Shown piece by piece: positions 30,899 to 32,499 of a DNA stretch of 32,499 nucleotides. The translations under genes and the position numbers were made by a program. The notes beneath the pieces were generated by a model, which saw only the letters and a program-made list of their open reading frames with translations, did no database searches and was not told the DNA's origin. The DNA is from an uncultured beta proteobacterium (GTDB lineage: Bacteria; Pseudomonadota; Gammaproteobacteria; Burkholderiales; Burkholderiaceae_C): assembly GCA_903839085.1 (NCBI GenBank), contig CAIMBE010000038.1, positions 1 through 32,499 on the forward strand. Reading direction: 5' to 3'. Position 1 is the stretch's first letter; every line of letters begins with the position of its first letter.

Positions 30899-31717
30899 TC
30901 AAGTCGCGGAATGGGGTGGTCTGCTCGAACCCATCGCAGGATGAGCGGCGTTGCCGACGCAGGCTTGTCGATACTGTCGCGGTCCCAAACCGTAGCGATG
31001 GCGAAATGCGCGCGAAAAATCGCTTGCGTTAAAGTAACCGCTCTCCTTGGCGATGATTTGGACTTGAGTCCCGCTATTGGCAAGTTTCCAGCGCGCGCCC
31101 TCAAGCCTTTGGTTCAGCAGGTACTCGCTCACCGTCATGTCAAACTGCTTTCGGAAGAGTGCCGTGAGCTTTTTTTCGTTGACGCCCAATTTGTGCGCCA
31201 GCGATTGGGTGCCGTCCCATTCGCTGCCGCATTCCTGCAGGAAGGCAATCGCTGTGGCGATGAGTTGGCTTTCACGGTCTTGTTCAGGAATTTGGTCCTG
31301 CAGGACCTGATCGTCAATGCCAGGTTCTGCGTTTGTCAGTTTGTGGCTATTCTTGAGGTGCACAAAAACGCGCGCCAGAACTTCCGCGGAGCTAAATGGT
31401 TTGCAGATGTAATCGACCGCTCCGACTGCGAAGCCCTTTAGTTTGTGCTGCAACGAAACATTGGCCGATAGAAAGATCACGGGGATGTCGGCTGTGTCAG
31501 GATTGTTCTTGAGTTGTCTGCAGACCTCGTAGCCATCTGGTTCTGGCATGAAAACGTCAAGCAGGATGATGTCTGGCCGACCCGTTTGAGCCTTTTGCAG
31601 ACCGTCCGTGCCGTCGAGTGCCACCACAACCTCGATCGCCTGCCTCTGCAGATACCTGAGAAGCAGTGCTACGGACAGCATCTGATCTTCAATGATGAGG
31701 ATGGCAGGTCGCTGCAT
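30899..31717 (-). CDS. Response regulator with AraC-type DNA-binding domain
   Basis: The 272-residue product has a receiver domain (about 4-120) with acidic Asp11 in ILIIEDQ, phosphoacceptor Asp54 in DIILLDVFMPEPDG, and Lys106 in YICKPFSS. After a linker it has an AraC-family double helix-turn-helix (LAHKLGVNEKKLTALFRKQF; AKESGYFNASDFSRAFRHRY; GLGPRQYR). It should be a transcription regulator controlled by phosphorylation. The start at 31717 leaves a normal receiver N-terminus; a GTG at 31744 is possible. No complete sensor kinase is in the window; the kinase-like gene downstream lacks an ATPase domain. Confidence 0.88.
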   Translation of the reverse strand: MQRPAILIIEDQMLSVALLLRYLQRQAIEVVVALDGTDGLQKAQTGRPDIILLDVFMPEPDGYEVCRQLKNNPDTADIPVIFLSANVSLQHKLKGFAVGAVDYICKPFSSAEVLARVFVHLKNSHKLTNAEPGIDDQVLQDQIPEQDRESQLIATAIAFLQECGSEWDGTQSLAHKLGVNEKKLTALFRKQFDMTVSEYLLNQRLEGARWKLANSGTQVQIIAKESGYFNASDFSRAFRHRYGLGPRQYRQACVGNAAHPAMGSSRPPHSAT

Positions 31718-32215
31718 GTACTTTGAAAAAAACAATCTCGCCACGAGTCAAAACTATCGGTCTTGCATCGGTGGATTGTTGCACCACTTCACCGCCTGAG
31801 CTAGTCGTCTGCGTTCAGAGCGTCAAAAAATAGGCGGAATGCGCATGCAAAAAGTCGACAAATGCATGGTTCTGACCACCCCCGTTTCTCATAATCACCT
31901 GAGTCATTGACGTGCATCGAACGCCAAAGTTGGGTAGCGCAGATTACTTATGTCCTTTGTGGCGGAAATCTCTCGAGGTCTGGGCACGAGTTCGCCACGT
32001 CACATTGCGTTGCATCTGTTACAGATCGTCGTAACCAAGTCCTCCAAACCGCCATAAGCTCGGCGGGCGCATACCCCGGCGTAAAACCGACGAGATGGCA
32101 GTTGGGAAGGAACTGATTGAAACGTCTTGGGGCACGATTTATGAGGAAACAAGCAGGTCATTTTTTTGGTTTTGGTCAGACCAGGAAAGATAAAGATGAA
32201 TGAAGGAGGTAGAAG
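31718..32215. other. About 500-base low-GC intergenic region
   Basis: No credible gene is seen. Short open frames on both strands (such as 31907-32116 plus) have no recognisable product and no good ribosome site. A weak promoter candidate, TTGAAA-N17-TATGAG (32117-32145), points towards the pilin gene. I could not match the leader to a known riboswitch. Confidence 0.4.
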
Positions 32216-32344
32216 ATGATGCCAACAAGTGACCAGCGTGCGCAAGCGTCCCATTCGCTTCATGTCTGCATGTTCGCGATCGATCTGTACTGTGCCTTTC
32301 GCGGACTTCGAGACACGAAATTACTGGCTTCGAGGTCAACAGCA

Positions 32345-32499
32345 ATGAAATTGTCCATGGCTTCAAACCGCTCATCGTGCGGTTTTACACTGATTGAACT
32401 GATGATTGTGGTGGCCATTGTGGGCATCCTGGCCGCCGTTGCCCTGCCGGCCTACACAGACTATGTCGTCCGCGGAAGAATCCCGGATGCAACCGCGAA
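32345..32499 (+). CDS. Type IV pilin / prepilin-like protein, 5' part
   Basis: Only the first 51 codons are in the window. The product begins with a short basic leader, then [22 protein letters not shown], the prepilin-peptidase site (cleavage after Gly, Phe at +1, Glu at +5) and the hydrophobic assembly helix, then [16 protein letters not shown]. This is typical of major or PilE-type pilins. The ATG at 32345 has CGAGG about 9 bases upstream and gives a 13-residue leader. However, the same frame is open back to ATG codons at 32216 and 32219 behind a stronger GGAGG (32205-32209), which would give an unusually long leader. Whether it is the major pilin or a minor pilin cannot be judged here. 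Confidence 0.9.
   Translation, partial: MKLSMASNRSSCGFTLIELMIVVAIVGILAAVALPAYTDYVVRGRIPDATA

Noticed and set aside
31907-32116. A 69-codon plus-strand ORF between the response regulator and the pilin gene.
   Set aside because: No ribosome site, no recognisable product, and codon composition unlike neighbouring genes.
32129-32145. A sigma-54-like sequence GGGCAC-N5-ATGAG upstream of the pilin gene.
   Set aside because: The -24 half is good but the essential GC of the -12 half is missing, so I do not list it as a promoter.
31850-32215. Possible riboswitch (for example cyclic-di-GMP type) in the pilin leader.
   Set aside because: I could not find the conserved core segments of a known class; covariance-model search would be needed.

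Overview
The window looks like a chromosomal segment of a high-GC betaproteobacterium, probably of the order Burkholderiales. This is inferred from base composition, from the acoXABC-type acetoin locus with a lipoyl/hydrolase-fusion AcoC (the Cupriavidus/Pseudomonas style), and from the LemA-TPM gene set. No ribosomal RNA or other marker fixes the genus. There is one tRNA gene, no CRISPR array, and no intact insertion sequence.

Layout. Bases 1-4268 hold housekeeping and envelope genes: the 3' part of an OmpA-family gene (+), a tightly overlapped lemA-TPM-TPM operon (-), an NTF2-like protein and an unrecognised conserved protein (+), and a membrane-anchored cytochrome c (-). Bases 4480-6197 hold a small leader-like ORF coupled to a Tat-exported sulfatase. 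Bases 6336-13349 form a five-gene, plus-strand unit: an alkyl-DHAP-synthase-like FAD enzyme, a GlpD-like dehydrogenase, an FGGY kinase, a Tat lipoprotein and a GMC oxidoreductase. Together they could make or break glycerol ether lipids. A decayed DUF1214 tail follows.

Bases 13670-27627 are dominated by two acetoin-dehydrogenase-like systems. The first (minus strand, acoX-acoA-acoB-acoC, then a thiamine-binding-protein gene) starts from a perfect sigma-54 promoter at 18392-18407. The second (plus strand, 21425-24479) encodes E1 alpha, E1 beta, a free-standing 83-residue lipoyl domain and a lipoate-protein-ligase homologue, with no E2 or E3. A second acoX converges on it. Divergent from the second E1 operon is an SDR plus acetamidase/formamidase pair. 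I find sigma-54 promoters facing both ways in the gap between them, with shared inverted-repeat enhancer-like sites of the same 7-2-7 shape as those upstream of acoX. An AcoR-type sigma-54 activator at 25660-27627 is the obvious candidate regulator of all three promoters.

Bases 27825-29622 hold two exported hydrolases (an SGNH esterase and an alpha/beta esterase). They are followed by a decayed antitoxin-like gene, tRNA-Arg(CCG), a response regulator with an AraC-type output domain, a histidine-kinase-like protein without an ATPase domain, and the 5' end of a type IV pilin gene cut by the window edge.
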